DNA of 64,000 nucleotides from Clostridia bacterium (GCA_017416855.1 JAFQAZ010000003.1:1-64000), one strand, 5' to 3'. Shown: positions 6,519 through 16,200, numbered from the stretch's first letter. Notes: generated from the sequence alone by a model not told the origin. Numbers and translations: made by a program.

Positions 6519-9203
6519 TTATCGATACTTTTTACAGAAAGGACACTCCGGTCGATCACACAATGTCACATTGGGGTCTTCGCGGAACAGTTCCATACCG
6601 ATTTCATACAGCTGCTTTAAATCAATACAGCTCACGGTTCCCAAACCAAGCTTTGCCTTCCGGATTTCCAGGCCTTTGGCTATGGCTCTTTGATAGAACT
6701 TCGCCTGTATGCCCACCGGCTCATAAAAATCACGGCAGCCGGGCACATGGTTGTGAATGACCTCGGTGTGTTGTTTGCCGCTAGCATCCTCCACCTTCAC
6801 AATGGCGTTTTCCAAAAAGGCAGATTGTGCCAGATGCTCTACATGATGCACAAAGGTGTTGCTGCCCAGACCGCAGCCGAAGAACACAACCTTGCCGCCC
6901 ATTGCCAGAGCTTTTGCCATGGGGCTGGTTTCCGATGCTGGCGGATCTAACAAACCTTGTGCCATTACACTTTCTTCTGCTTTTTTGCCTAATCCTGCCC
7001 AGGAGTGACTACAATGAGCGCTTCGTTTAGCATTAAACTTTTTCAAAAGCACTTTCGGCATTGTGCCAACCCATATGTTATCAATATTGTCAGGACTAAA
7101 CGGCCGGTAATTTCTTGCCTTGTTCACCGCTCCCTCAAAAGCAACATAAGGCCGGGTGAAAGTAGGCATCAGCATGCCGCCATTTTCTCCTACTGTTTCA
7201 TAAAACGCCTCAATCACCGTTTCGGCACCGCCTTTAATGTGTCCGCAGCCGGACTGGCTGGAGTGCACCAACAAAATGTCATTTTTTTCAATACCCAAAG
7301 CCTGCAAGGTGTCTTTAATCTGCTCTTTGGTGATATCATTTTCATTGATAACCGAAAGATAACCGCTATCGGCCAGAAACATCACCGCATCCACTTGAGT
7401 TTTTACATTTTTTTCTGTTATGGGCTGACCGGATTCCCACAAAGCCCCTTGGATGAGTTCTGCTAAATTTCGCTTTCCATCCATTGCTGAAAGAATCATA
7501 CCTAACGGACCATACATCACATCATTGGGTAATATGCGGCGCTTTTCTTTCGGCAATTTAATCAAATCGTGAGGAAATCCAATGATAGAACGCGTCCCCA
7601 CAATGCCTTTTGCATAGGTAAGCCAACGAAGTTCCTGTATTTCATTGGGAAGTTCCGGCACCTGCAGGCTCGTAATTGCTTCATCAATTTCAGGTACATC
7701 GGCAATCTTTTTAAAGCTTTTAAGCTGTGCCTGTTCCCCCGCCATAAAGTATGCCATACGGTCTTGCTGATTAGGATACTGTTCTCCTTTTGTCATTTCA
7801 AAAGCTAACCGTTCTTTAGCAAGCTCTGCTGAGGCTTTTACCATCTCCGGCAGATTCTCTTCGTTCAAAAGCACCATCTGTGCCGCCCAAAGGGTGGTAA
7901 AACTCTGTACACGGTGGAGTTTTTCTTCACAAAGCACATCATTACTCTGAATGGAATTGTGCCAATAATAGCATTCACAATGCTCAACATAAATGGATGG
8001 CACCCCAATGGTGGAATCCCCCACCATACAGTCATCGCCATAATTATACACCCAGGAAACAAATTTTTCGTTATGGGGAAATTCCTTTTCAAAGGCCTTA
8101 GCCGCCAAACGATAAATGTAGTTCCCAAAAAAGGGCGTAGCATAAGGCACTAAGTCTGTTTTAAAATCGGTATCTATGGTTTGCACCGGTGGAGTATCAA
8201 TATTAAGGCCACCAATCACCTGATTGTGCAGCGCTCCGCCAAAATGGGCTGCCATAGCCGTGTAGCCATAACTTTCCATAGCAAAAACCAGACGGATGGA
8301 ATATGTAAGAGGCGGTAACTTGCCTTCTTGAATCAGTTTTAACAGTTGTTTTACGGTACCGATGGTCATGGTTACACTCACGGCATTATCTGCAATAAAG
8401 GGTTCATATAAGTGAGCCATCAGCCAAAGCTCTTGCTTCTTTTTCCCGGGAATTAACGCGGTTACGCCATAAATTTCTCCTTCATACCGCCGACCGTCGG
8501 ACTCAACAAGCACCTCCACCGCACCGCTTTCGGCCGCCTGACGAAGTTTTCGACCCACACGAGGTGAAATGGAAAAACCAATGAAATCGCGGTCATCTGC
8601 CTGCACATGCCAATGGCTTGTGTCGTCTGTTCCGGCATTCACCCACTGCACCGCATCCGGTGTATCGGCTGCCGCACGGATGTAATCAGACACAAATCCC
8701 ATAGCCCCCAAATCCAAAAGAGGCGAAATGGCATACGGTCGGGGCGGCGTATCCGCATTTAACAGCACCATAGCTCCCCGGCAATCCTCACCGGCATAGA
8801 CCTGCGCTTCCGTTACCAGCTTCACACGGACGCCACCTGCCGGTGTGGCGGTGGAATGTTTGATTAAGTGAAAGGGATGTTTTTCATAATCGGCCACCAC
8901 CGGCTCAGCAAAAGGAACAGAAGATTTCGTTACCGTGAGCCGCCCTACGCTTGCCTCCCAAGCCATGGGAGTTCGCATATCCATATAGGTGGTTTTGCCG
9001 TCTGCCGGAAAGGTTATGATTTCGGCATCAAAGCCCTCTTCTTTTAAAAGGTTATAGGTATAGTCTGCGGCCGCTTTATACTCTTTAAAGGTTTGCCCGA
9101 ATTCAATGGTGTTCAGTTCTTTGCCGTGCTTTGCAATCCATTCTGTATCCTGTGTCTCATATAAAAGCCGCAACATTTTCTGCATATTTTCAATAACTGA
9201 CAT
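6519..9203 (-). CDS. Fusion protein: M28/DUF4910-like metallopeptidase plus AAC(3)-family N-acetyltransferase
   Basis: The 894-residue protein has two enzymatic halves and no signal peptide. Residues about 30-450 resemble M28-type zinc aminopeptidases: MAHLYEPFIADNA gives the H...D pair, FAMES one of the usual two Glu, then LNIDTP and a distal YYWHNS His. About 515-620 looks like a winged-helix linker. Residues about 625-894 are a clear AAC(3)-type acetyl-CoA N-acetyltransferase: DILLVHSSQSG, GGMLMPTFT, SNTFVHHVEH and a Cys-rich tail. AAC(3) enzymes acetylate an amino group on an amino sugar. I chose the ATG at 9203 because GGAG lies 8 nt upstream, 4 nt after the previous stop. It is the last gene of the operon. 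A tandem hydrolase-acetyltransferase could act on a peptide- or amide-linked amino sugar. That role is inference, and antibiotic resistance is unlikely from context. Confidence 0.8.
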   Translation of the reverse strand: MSVIENMQKMLRLLYETQDTEWIAKHGKELNTIEFGQTFKEYKAAADYTYNLLKEEGFDAEIITFPADGKTTYMDMRTPMAWEASVGRLTVTKSSVPFAEPVVADYEKHPFHLIKHSTATPAGGVRVKLVTEAQVYAGEDCRGAMVLLNADTPPRPYAISPLLDLGAMGFVSDYIRAAADTPDAVQWVNAGTDDTSHWHVQADDRDFIGFSISPRVGRKLRQAAESGAVEVLVESDGRRYEGEIYGVTALIPGKKKQELWLMAHLYEPFIADNAVSVTMTIGTVKQLLKLIQEGKLPPLTYSIRLVFAMESYGYTAMAAHFGGALHNQVIGGLNIDTPPVQTIDTDFKTDLVPYATPFFGNYIYRLAAKAFEKEFPHNEKFVSWVYNYGDDCMVGDSTIGVPSIYVEHCECYYWHNSIQSNDVLCEEKLHRVQSFTTLWAAQMVLLNEENLPEMVKASAELAKERLAFEMTKGEQYPNQQDRMAYFMAGEQAQLKSFKKIADVPEIDEAITSLQVPELPNEIQELRWLTYAKGIVGTRSIIGFPHDLIKLPKEKRRILPNDVMYGPLGMILSAMDGKRNLAELIQGALWESGQPITEKNVKTQVDAVMFLADSGYLSVINENDITKEQIKDTLQALGIEKNDILLVHSSQSGCGHIKGGAETVIEAFYETVGENGGMLMPTFTRPYVAFEGAVNKARNYRPFSPDNIDNIWVGTMPKVLLKKFNAKRSAHCSHSWAGLGKKAEESVMAQGLLDPPASETSPMAKALAMGGKVVFFGCGLGSNTFVHHVEHLAQSAFLENAIVKVEDASGKQHTEVIHNHVPGCRDFYEPVGIQAKFYQRAIAKGLEIRKAKLGLGTVSCIDLKQLYEIGMELFREDPNVTLCDRPECPFCKKYR

Positions 9204-9207
9204 AATG

Positions 9208-10581
9208 TTACTCCTTTTCTCTGCCAAAAAATCTGTTTTCAAAGTCGGTAATGCGCTGTTCCAACGCCTCTAAAAGAGGTTTAACACTTTTATCACCCTG
9301 AATGTAATCCCGGAGAACAGGGCCAACAGATGCACACAGCTCATTGTGGAGAGGAAAATAATAATCCGTTAAGAAACGGGCATAACGCACCAGGCGATAG
9401 GGGCCGTATAACCGAATATTTTTTTCATCCGGCTGATGTTCCACCGCCACGCTGTAGCCTTCTAACACCGCTTTTTTAATGTTGCTGTTTTCGGTGAACA
9501 CATAGGTGGAGGCTTTAAATTCGTTGCCATCCCAAAGAACGGTGTGACTGTCCGTTGAACCAACCACCGGCAGATTCACGCCCTGACGCTGGGCTTCATA
9601 ATAAAGGGCTGTTTGCAGATTGTTTTCTTCTGCATTGCCGCCACCCATAATTTCAAAGGCATCGCAAAGACCGTCTTTTAAAATAGCCATAGACATTTCA
9701 TGGCCCACGTGCCAGCGTACTTTTTCAATGTTCCAGTAAGGATGAGGGAAAATCACCAAACCGCCATAGCGTTTGGCTTCTAAATAGACCCAAACCCTGT
9801 ATAAATATTCCTGTTCATCCACATTTTCAGGAACATCCACCGCTTCTTTCAAGGCTTCTACTTCTTTTTTTATGCGCTCCGGATTTTCTCTGAACACTTC
9901 GTTCACACTTTGGGAACTGCCAATGTTCACTATGTGCAAATGACCGCCAAAACCGTTGTGAATTTCTTCACCCACCGGCAGGAGAAAATCAGTTTTAAAA
10001 TCAAACTTTTCCCGGGCATATTGACCAATATCATAAAAATAATGGTCGGTAATGACCGCAAAGTCATAACCCATCTGGCGGTAGGTAGCCGCCGTCAGTG
10101 CCGGGCTTTCATCCCCGTCGGTCATATTGGTGTGAATATGCAAATCGCCTCGCAACGCTCTGCGGTTATATAAATCCTCTTTTAATGAATATACCGACAC
10201 AATGGACCATTGCTCGGGGCGCTCCATGACCCAGCCAAAACTCTTGGGATTCATTTGGTGAGTGGTCAGTTCATGCTTATCATGCTCAAAGGTACGGATG
10301 CGGATATTCCACTGCTGTTCCCCTTTGAAAAAGTGGGTCAGTTCAATCACACCGTTTTTCGGCTGAACCTTTCGTGTTTCTCTGAACTGCTCCATACCCT
10401 TTAATGAGAGAGCCTCATCCATGGGAAGTTCATTTTTATCAGCGGGGATAATCTGCACCTCATAGGTCACATCGTCATAAAAAAGCATCCAACCATCTAA
10501 GGCACGGATGCTTATTTTGCTTTCACAATCTGCCGGTACAACAGACGGGGTAACAGAAAAGCGCTTTAATTCAGATTTCAT
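9208..10581 (-). CDS. PHP-domain phosphoesterase
   Basis: The 457-residue cytoplasmic protein has all four PHP metal-binding motifs: GDLHIHTNMTDG near residue 144, ITDH, a central FPHPYW and STDSHT near residue 343. PHP enzymes are trinuclear metal phosphoesterases, and the stand-alone kind often act on nucleotides or sugar phosphates. About 140 residues in front of the motifs form a probable beta-sandwich, rich in W and F, that I cannot assign. It is preceded by GAGG and lies 17 nt after the upstream gene and 4 nt before the next. Sitting beside two phosphatase-fold enzymes and a HAD phosphatase, it suggests that phosphorylated intermediates are handled by this operon. The substrate is unknown. 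Confidence 0.85.
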   Translation of the reverse strand: MKSELKRFSVTPSVVPADCESKISIRALDGWMLFYDDVTYEVQIIPADKNELPMDEALSLKGMEQFRETRKVQPKNGVIELTHFFKGEQQWNIRIRTFEHDKHELTTHQMNPKSFGWVMERPEQWSIVSVYSLKEDLYNRRALRGDLHIHTNMTDGDESPALTAATYRQMGYDFAVITDHYFYDIGQYAREKFDFKTDFLLPVGEEIHNGFGGHLHIVNIGSSQSVNEVFRENPERIKKEVEALKEAVDVPENVDEQEYLYRVWVYLEAKRYGGLVIFPHPYWNIEKVRWHVGHEMSMAILKDGLCDAFEIMGGGNAEENNLQTALYYEAQRQGVNLPVVGSTDSHTVLWDGNEFKASTYVFTENSNIKKAVLEGYSVAVEHQPDEKNIRLYGPYRLVRYARFLTDYYFPLHNELCASVGPVLRDYIQGDKSVKPLLEALEQRITDFENRFFGREKE

Positions 10582-10598
10582 AAGGCTTCCTCTTTTCT

Positions 10599-11396
10599 TT
10601 ACTCTAATGTAAATTCACAGCAAATGGGATAATGGTCAGAAAGGAAAATACCGTTTTTGTTATCCTCCCATGTATAAACCTTTTGCAGTTTTTGAGCCGT
10701 TTCAGGACCGGTAAATACATAGTCAATCTTCCAGCCACGGGAATATTCTGTATGGCCGGTACCGCCAAAATCGTGGAAAGAAACCGGGATGTCTTTTGTT
10801 AAATCCACTAAGGGATAGTCCTCATAGTTATTGCAAAAAGCAATGGTTTTGCTATCCGGCTGAGCATTAAAATCTCCCAGTATAAAGGAGGGATATGCCA
10901 TCACTTCATCGTCTTTTTTCATTTTTTCCAAAATCTGACGAATGCCTAAAATTCTGGCCTCATCGCTTTCGTGGTCTAAATGCACATCATATAAGCGAAT
11001 GGGGGTTTTCATGTTTTTATGTTTCACCGTTGCATAAATGCAGGTACGGGGATATTCACTCTGAATTTCATACCGGGTGCCGGGCACAAAAGGTGTGGGA
11101 GACAGCCAAAACTGCTCCAAACCAAACAATTCCATTGAATCCTTGCGATAGGCAAACCCTAACCCTTCGTTGGAAAAATCAGCCAGACGCCCGTGACCTA
11201 CCATATGATAATCCACCAAATATTTTTCCAAAAAAGGACGGATTTGCTCCCCCACTTCCTGAAAACAAATCACGTGGGGTTTTTCTTCGTTAATTTTATC
11301 TAAAATGAGGCCGGCACGGTGAATGAAGGCATTCATGCCGTCATAAGTATCATATAGCGTGCGTAGATTAAAGGTGACGATTTTTACGTTCTCCAT
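10599..11396 (-). CDS. Endonuclease/exonuclease/phosphatase family hydrolase (first of two)
   Basis: The 265-residue protein has the full EEP catalytic set: VTFNLRT at the start, CFQEVGEQ with the metal-binding Glu, YDVHLDHES, LGDFNAQPDS and the terminal SDHYPI. The family hydrolyses phosphodiester or phosphomonoester bonds in nucleic acids, inositol phosphates or lipids. There is no signal peptide, so it should act in the cytoplasm. It lies 17 nt after its paralogue (11414-12154) and 17 nt before the PHP gene. In carbohydrate operons of Clostridia such genes are usually annotated only by family, and I cannot name the substrate. Confidence 0.85.
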   Translation of the reverse strand: MENVKIVTFNLRTLYDTYDGMNAFIHRAGLILDKINEEKPHVICFQEVGEQIRPFLEKYLVDYHMVGHGRLADFSNEGLGFAYRKDSMELFGLEQFWLSPTPFVPGTRYEIQSEYPRTCIYATVKHKNMKTPIRLYDVHLDHESDEARILGIRQILEKMKKDDEVMAYPSFILGDFNAQPDSKTIAFCNNYEDYPLVDLTKDIPVSFHDFGGTGHTEYSRGWKIDYVFTGPETAQKLQKVYTWEDNKNGIFLSDHYPICCEFTLE

Positions 11397-11413
11397 CCTT
11401 TTTTCCTCTTTTC

Positions 11414-12154
11414 TTACAAAATCAGCTCTGCCACATAGGGCTTGTGGTCGCTGGGGTTTGCCTCAATGGGCATAGCCTGTTCCACCTTCATAGACTCATC
11501 CGCAAAAATGTAATCAATTTTCATAAAGGGGTCATTGGAAGAAAAGGTATACTGGGTTTTATCAATTTTTTCAGGTGCTGTGTCTTGTATAAGGGCAGAA
11601 AGCTCACGGATTAACTTTTCATCCGGCTCCATATTAAAATCACCCATTAAAATGCAGGGATAGGGGGATACCGCAATGAGCTCTTTCACTTTTTCGACCA
11701 CCATTTTCTGTTCAGAAGGTGCCAAACCAAAGTGCGAAACCAAAACTGTCACCTTTTGCTCCCCTAAATCAATTGTGGCTTTGGCAATGCTTCGCGCCTC
11801 TACTCGTTCATCCTCACTGGGGTCACCAGCAGGAATACAGAACGTTTCTGCCTCTACAATGGGGTATTTCGACAAAATGGCGTTGCCATAGGGGCTTTCC
11901 CTATCTAAAACGGCCTGAGCAAAATAAAAATAGTCATAGCCGGCTTCTTTGGCAATCCGCTCCGGCTGGTTATCAAAAATAAAGCCTGCCTCGTGAACTT
12001 CATTCATGCCCACAATATGGGCATTTTGTTCTTTAATCACCGCTGCCACTAAAGAGGGGTTCACCAGGGTGGGGTCAAGCCAATCCTTCCCCGCCATCAG
12101 CTCCAGATTATTCCGACCGGACATAATGTTATACGTCATAACTTTTAATTTCAT
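11414..12154 (-). CDS. Endonuclease/exonuclease/phosphatase family hydrolase (second of two)
   Basis: The 246-residue protein shows the EEP motifs MTYNIMSGR, MNEVHEAG, VSHFGL, LMGDFNMEPDE and SDHKPY. It is clearly related to the adjacent 265-residue EEP protein but well diverged (different spacing and loops), so this is an old duplication or two separate recruitments. It is cytoplasmic by lack of a signal peptide. The start is set by GAGG six bases upstream of the ATG. The upstream HAD gene ends 25 nt away, so they share a transcript. Confidence 0.85.
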   Translation of the reverse strand: MKLKVMTYNIMSGRNNLELMAGKDWLDPTLVNPSLVAAVIKEQNAHIVGMNEVHEAGFIFDNQPERIAKEAGYDYFYFAQAVLDRESPYGNAILSKYPIVEAETFCIPAGDPSEDERVEARSIAKATIDLGEQKVTVLVSHFGLAPSEQKMVVEKVKELIAVSPYPCILMGDFNMEPDEKLIRELSALIQDTAPEKIDKTQYTFSSNDPFMKIDYIFADESMKVEQAMPIEANPSDHKPYVAELIL

Positions 12155-12178
12155 TGTTATCCTCTTTTCTCATATTTT

Positions 12179-12868
12179 TTACACACAAACAATTTCTTCG
12201 ATTTTGCCAAGATCATCAATTTCATAGGTTATGGGAATGTTTCGGGTGTTGGGCTTATGCTCCGGATTAAACCAGCAGGTGTCAATGCCTGCTAAAAACC
12301 CGCCCTGCATATCGCTTGTGAGAGAATCACCAATAATAAGTACCTCTTTTTTATCGGTTATCCCCATTTTTTCAAAAACATAATCGAAATAGGCCTTGTT
12401 GGGCTTTTCTGCTCCAACAAGCTCCGAGATAAAGATGGCATCAAAAATTTCATTCAGCCCTGAAAGACGCAATTTCCGCTCCTGAGCAACCTTTGTGCCG
12501 TTGGTAACCGCAACCAACGTATACTTCCCTTTTTGAGAAAGCAATATGTCCTTTGCTTTATCAACAAACTCAACATAGTCCCCAAGAGTTACCTGATATT
12601 CTTGATTAAAGCTTTCTGCAATGGAAACCTCAACACCGATGATGCTGAAAAACTCACGGAATCTGCCAACCAATATCTCCGGCTTGGTGAGTTCGTTCCG
12701 TTCCAGCATTTGCCAGTATTTTACGTTAATGGCAGAATACTGCTTCAGCATTTCATCGCTACACTCGCCAAGGTTATATTTTTTGAATAATGTTCTGATG
12801 GCATATGCCTCTGATGCCAAAAAATCAAGAACTGTTCCGTCTATATCCCACAAAATGTATTGATACAT
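12179..12868 (-). CDS. HAD-superfamily hydrolase, YjjG-like nucleotidase
   Basis: The 229-residue protein has the HAD motifs in order: LWDIDGTVLDF with the nucleophile D8 and D10, VAVTNGT (motif II), AEKPNKAYFDYVF (motif III Lys) and IGDSLTSDMQGG (motif IV). The helical cap between motifs I and II and the GDSLTSDMQGG form match the YjjG group, pyrimidine nucleotidases acting on non-canonical nucleotides. Other sugar-phosphate substrates remain possible. It sits inside the 11-gene operon between MgtC and the two EEP genes. Confidence 0.85.
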   Translation of the reverse strand: MYQYILWDIDGTVLDFLASEAYAIRTLFKKYNLGECSDEMLKQYSAINVKYWQMLERNELTKPEILVGRFREFFSIIGVEVSIAESFNQEYQVTLGDYVEFVDKAKDILLSQKGKYTLVAVTNGTKVAQERKLRLSGLNEIFDAIFISELVGAEKPNKAYFDYVFEKMGITDKKEVLIIGDSLTSDMQGGFLAGIDTCWFNPEHKPNTRNIPITYEIDDLGKIEEIVCV

Positions 12869-12903
12869 AATGATTCCTTCACTGCCTATGGGCGTTTTTC
12901 CAT

Positions 12904-13575
12904 TTATTCATTCAACGTTAAGGTGCAATCGCAATCAAACCGCGCTACCAGCACACTTTCTTCAAGCCGTGGCGGAATTTCAAGGACATAGCGATACTCT
13001 ACCACATTGTTTTGCACCTCTTTTTTCACACTCACATCGCTGACGGTAATACCCAGCTCATTAAAAATTCCCGTTGCATCCGGTTGACCCTTGCCATCAT
13101 TCTGATAGCGCAAAAGCAAAATTTTAACCTTGGGCTTTTGCAACCAGCCTGCATGAGAGTGCAAAAGGAACTGCACCAACAGGATGATCAAAGTGGCCGA
13201 TAACCCCAGAACATACATGCCGCCGCCAATGGCGAGACCCACACCGGCTGTGGCCCAGATGCCTGCCGCTGTGGTGAGGCCGGAGACAGTGCGCTTATAC
13301 ACAAAAATCACACCGGCACCCAAAAAACCGATACCGCTGGCCACACCGGAAGCGATACGGGAGGGGTCTACCTTAATAAACTCCCCCGCCAAATCATCAA
13401 ACGCGTATTTTGATAAAATCATCATAAGTGCCGAAGCACACGCCACCAGACAATGGGTGCGGATGCCGGCCTCTTTGGCGCGGCGTTTTCGTTCTATGCC
13501 CACCAAAGCGCCACAAATGCCGGCAACGATTAAGCGAAAGACAAAATGCAAATCATATTGATAAATAAAATCCAT
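12904..13575 (-). CDS. MgtC/SapB-family membrane protein
   Basis: The 223-residue protein has about four membrane helices in its first 140 residues, with the family signature GALVGIERKRRAKEAGIRTH, then SGIGFLGAGVI and GLTTAAGIWATAGVGLA. The rest is a soluble ACT-like domain. MgtC proteins modulate magnesium or phosphate homeostasis and membrane ATPase activity in other bacteria. Why one lies inside a glycan operon is not clear. The ATG at 13575 has GGAG nine bases upstream; a TTG at 13590 would overlap that site and is less likely. Only about 20 nt separate it from the oxidoreductase gene upstream. Confidence 0.88.
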   Translation of the reverse strand: MDFIYQYDLHFVFRLIVAGICGALVGIERKRRAKEAGIRTHCLVACASALMMILSKYAFDDLAGEFIKVDPSRIASGVASGIGFLGAGVIFVYKRTVSGLTTAAGIWATAGVGLAIGGGMYVLGLSATLIILLVQFLLHSHAGWLQKPKVKILLLRYQNDGKGQPDATGIFNELGITVSDVSVKKEVQNNVVEYRYVLEIPPRLEESVLVARFDCDCTLTLNE

Positions 13576-13595
13576 GGAAACAATCTCCAATCAAA

Positions 13596-14531
13596 TTACT
13601 CGGCATATATTTTTTCAATGGCAGCAATAACCTCTCTGCCATATTCCGGCATAACGATGTTACTTTCTTCGCCCTTTAAAAATTTCACAAATTCCACCAG
13701 CTGGTCATATAACAAATCAGTAGTACCGCCGTAATTTACCCACTGGTTATTCTCAAATACACAGAAATCAGAGCCGCCGGCTGATTTTGCCATACCATTT
13801 GTGAAATAAAATACCGTTTCATACGCACGGGTATCGGGGCAACCGCAATACGTAACGGTGGCTGTTATATCGCCGGTAAACTTTAACAGAATCTGTGCAT
13901 TGATCTCCACATTATCATCAGAAAGCGGGTTAGAAAGGTAAGAGGTTGCCTCTACAACCTTTTCTCCAGACACATACATAATTTTATCAATGGTGTGGGC
14001 TCCGTAGTTCATCACAATGCCGCCGCCGGATAACTTCTTATCTAAAAACCACTTGGGACGGCCGGGCAGATAGTTTACGTTACGTACTTCGGTAATCATT
14101 TTCAGTTCGCCCAGCTTGCCGCTTTCTTTAATCTTTTTAATTTCTTCATAAGCTGAATAGTAGCGCTGTACGTGACCAACTGCCAGCTTGGCACCGCTTT
14201 TTTCAGCGGCCGCTATCATGCTGTCACACTCCTCCACACTCATAGCCATGGGTTTTTCTACCAGCACGTTCACGCCTTTTTCCAGGAAATAAACCGTTAC
14301 ATCGTGATGGAGAAAATGGGGCAGATTTAAAATCACAGCATCCAGCTCCACCTGCTCACACATTTCTTTGTAATCAGTAAAACTTTTTGCTTTGTGTGCT
14401 GCTGCAATTTCTTCGGCACGTTCAAGCACCGTATCACAAACGGCTACCAATTCACAATCTTCATTTCTCAAAATGGCAGCACTATGGTCTCTACCGATAA
14501 TTCCGGCACCAACAATACCTAATTTAAACAT
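13596..14531 (-). CDS. Gfo/Idh/MocA-family NAD(P)-dependent oxidoreductase
   Basis: The 311-residue cytoplasmic enzyme starts with a Rossmann motif, GIVGAGIIGRDHSA, followed by the acidic CD turn and the EKPMA motif with the catalytic Lys near residue 95. GHVQRYYSA and the GGGIVMNYGAHTIDKI segment (metal-free family His) complete the signature. These enzymes oxidise or reduce cyclic polyols and sugars such as inositol, glucose or amino-sugar derivatives. A strong AGGAGG precedes the start, and the DUF4091 gene ends 12 nt upstream. It probably converts a monosaccharide freed by the neighbouring GH2 or DUF4091 enzymes. Confidence 0.92.
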   Translation of the reverse strand: MFKLGIVGAGIIGRDHSAAILRNEDCELVAVCDTVLERAEEIAAAHKAKSFTDYKEMCEQVELDAVILNLPHFLHHDVTVYFLEKGVNVLVEKPMAMSVEECDSMIAAAEKSGAKLAVGHVQRYYSAYEEIKKIKESGKLGELKMITEVRNVNYLPGRPKWFLDKKLSGGGIVMNYGAHTIDKIMYVSGEKVVEATSYLSNPLSDDNVEINAQILLKFTGDITATVTYCGCPDTRAYETVFYFTNGMAKSAGGSDFCVFENNQWVNYGGTTDLLYDQLVEFVKFLKGEESNIVMPEYGREVIAAIEKIYAE

Positions 14532-14543
14532 CTGTCGTTCCTC

Positions 14544-16184
14544 CTAAATATGTTTTTTAATCTCGTTATTGACAATTTCACGCAAACGCAAAAGGAACGT
14601 TTTATCGTGAGGATACTGGTCGAAGCGAATTTCCATCCCCGCTTCTTTTTCAATGAGCTCTACAACCTTTTCCTTGCCGATAAAGCTTTCTAATAGTTTT
14701 AAAGCACGCAAGTCTTGCAGGGCATCGTAGAACACCAAAATACGCAGGGACTCAATGGGTCCTTCCGGTCCGGGATAAACAGAAAAGGCATCACCGGACT
14801 GATAGGTATTAATGGCATCCGTAATCATAAAGGGGTTAATCTGCTTTAAGGAAAGGGCTGAGTTATAGAAATTATAACCCCAATGCAAAAAGCCGAACAC
14901 ATCGAATTTATAGAACTGCAGGCCGATGACACGATTGCGGTAAGAGGGCATTGCCATAAACCGGTTGCTCACATTAATCGCCTGGGAACAACAGTAATAG
15001 GCCCACATATCCGGCACATTGTTTTCAATAAAGGGTTCAATTCTGTTGGTAGAGGGAATGGGATGGTCTACCACACCTTTTTTATAATAATCAAAATCGG
15101 AAAGAGCATCAATAAACTCATAGCCGGGCAGATACTGTTTCACCTGCTCCTTTAACATTAAATAACGCTCTAAGTGCTCGCCGTGAGGCTCATCGGAAAT
15201 GTGGAAGAAGGTGTTTTTGTGAATGCCCTCTTCCCGAAGCACTTTGTCAAGTGCCGGCAAAAGTTGGGATAAAAAGTTCATATAACGGGGATCATCAGAG
15301 GCTACATCCCAACCGAAAATCCGCTTATATTCACCATTTTCCGTTGCCATAATTTTCGGGGTGAATTCAAGACCCCACTGGGTGAACATATGCGCCATTT
15401 CATAATAACGGATGCCGTTTTTCTTACAAATGGCAATCCAGCGGCGGAGCTTGTCAAAGCCGAAGCTGTAGGTTTCCCCGTCCTTTGTCACATCCACCAG
15501 CTGAACAGTGGTACGCTCATGCCCCACCTGAGTGTCAAGAGGCGGTGTGTAGATGGGTGTTAACATCATATTAATGCCGTTATCGGCCGCTGTTTTCATA
15601 AATTTATCAATCAGCTCCCAATGCTCTTCGGAGAACACGGGCACCTGATAGTAATTCGCCAGACAATCAGCGTGGAACCACTGGGTGAAAACCATCTCCT
15701 GTTCGGGAAGCAGGGCATCAATCACCTCAACGGTCATAGTTTTGGAAAAACTACCTTCTTTATCACTCAGCACCACTTCAATGGGGTATGTACCGGCTTT
15801 CACGGAGCCATCTAAGGTCACCGTAATCCACAGGCTATGCCAGGCACAACGAACCACCTCCATAGTGCTTTCTTCCATCGGATAGAGCACATCGGGGAAC
15901 AGGCCGGGCTCATAGCGTTCATAATATTCATCGCTCTCTACACGAACGGGATATTCAGAAGGTACATTACCCACCTTGCGGATGGTGATAAACTCCGCCA
16001 AAGGGGAATTCACCGTAATATCCATATTCCGGCGCATATAATTGTTGTCACCATTATAGGCAATCTGATAAGAAAATTTCTCGTTTTTCATCACCGACAT
16101 CTGCAGAAATTCTGCTTCGGGCAAGGTGTAATCAAGATACACTTTCTCTAATGAAGAAAGCTGAAACAATGTCATTGTGCTCAT
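14544..16184 (-). CDS. DUF4091 glycoside-hydrolase-like protein
   Basis: The 546-residue protein has an N-terminal beta-sandwich (about 1-160), then a TIM-barrel-like region with ISDEPHG near residue 330, and ends with the DUF4091 signature YPGPEGPIESLRILVFYDALQDL. DUF4091 proteins are found next to glycosidases and several members are now known as glycoside hydrolases. The Glu of SDEPH is a likely catalytic residue. There is no signal peptide, so it should work inside the cell. AGGAGG lies 7 nt before the ATG. Its position between GH2 and a Gfo/Idh oxidoreductase points to step-wise breakdown of an imported oligosaccharide. Confidence 0.85.
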   Translation of the reverse strand: MSTMTLFQLSSLEKVYLDYTLPEAEFLQMSVMKNEKFSYQIAYNGDNNYMRRNMDITVNSPLAEFITIRKVGNVPSEYPVRVESDEYYERYEPGLFPDVLYPMEESTMEVVRCAWHSLWITVTLDGSVKAGTYPIEVVLSDKEGSFSKTMTVEVIDALLPEQEMVFTQWFHADCLANYYQVPVFSEEHWELIDKFMKTAADNGINMMLTPIYTPPLDTQVGHERTTVQLVDVTKDGETYSFGFDKLRRWIAICKKNGIRYYEMAHMFTQWGLEFTPKIMATENGEYKRIFGWDVASDDPRYMNFLSQLLPALDKVLREEGIHKNTFFHISDEPHGEHLERYLMLKEQVKQYLPGYEFIDALSDFDYYKKGVVDHPIPSTNRIEPFIENNVPDMWAYYCCSQAINVSNRFMAMPSYRNRVIGLQFYKFDVFGFLHWGYNFYNSALSLKQINPFMITDAINTYQSGDAFSVYPGPEGPIESLRILVFYDALQDLRALKLLESFIGKEKVVELIEKEAGMEIRFDQYPHDKTFLLRLREIVNNEIKKHI

Positions 16185-16200
16185 ATTGTTACCTCCTGTT

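Noticed and set aside
6519-9203. Aminoglycoside resistance gene
   Set aside because: The AAC(3) domain is fused to a peptidase-like half and is the last gene of a catabolic operon; context does not support a resistance role.
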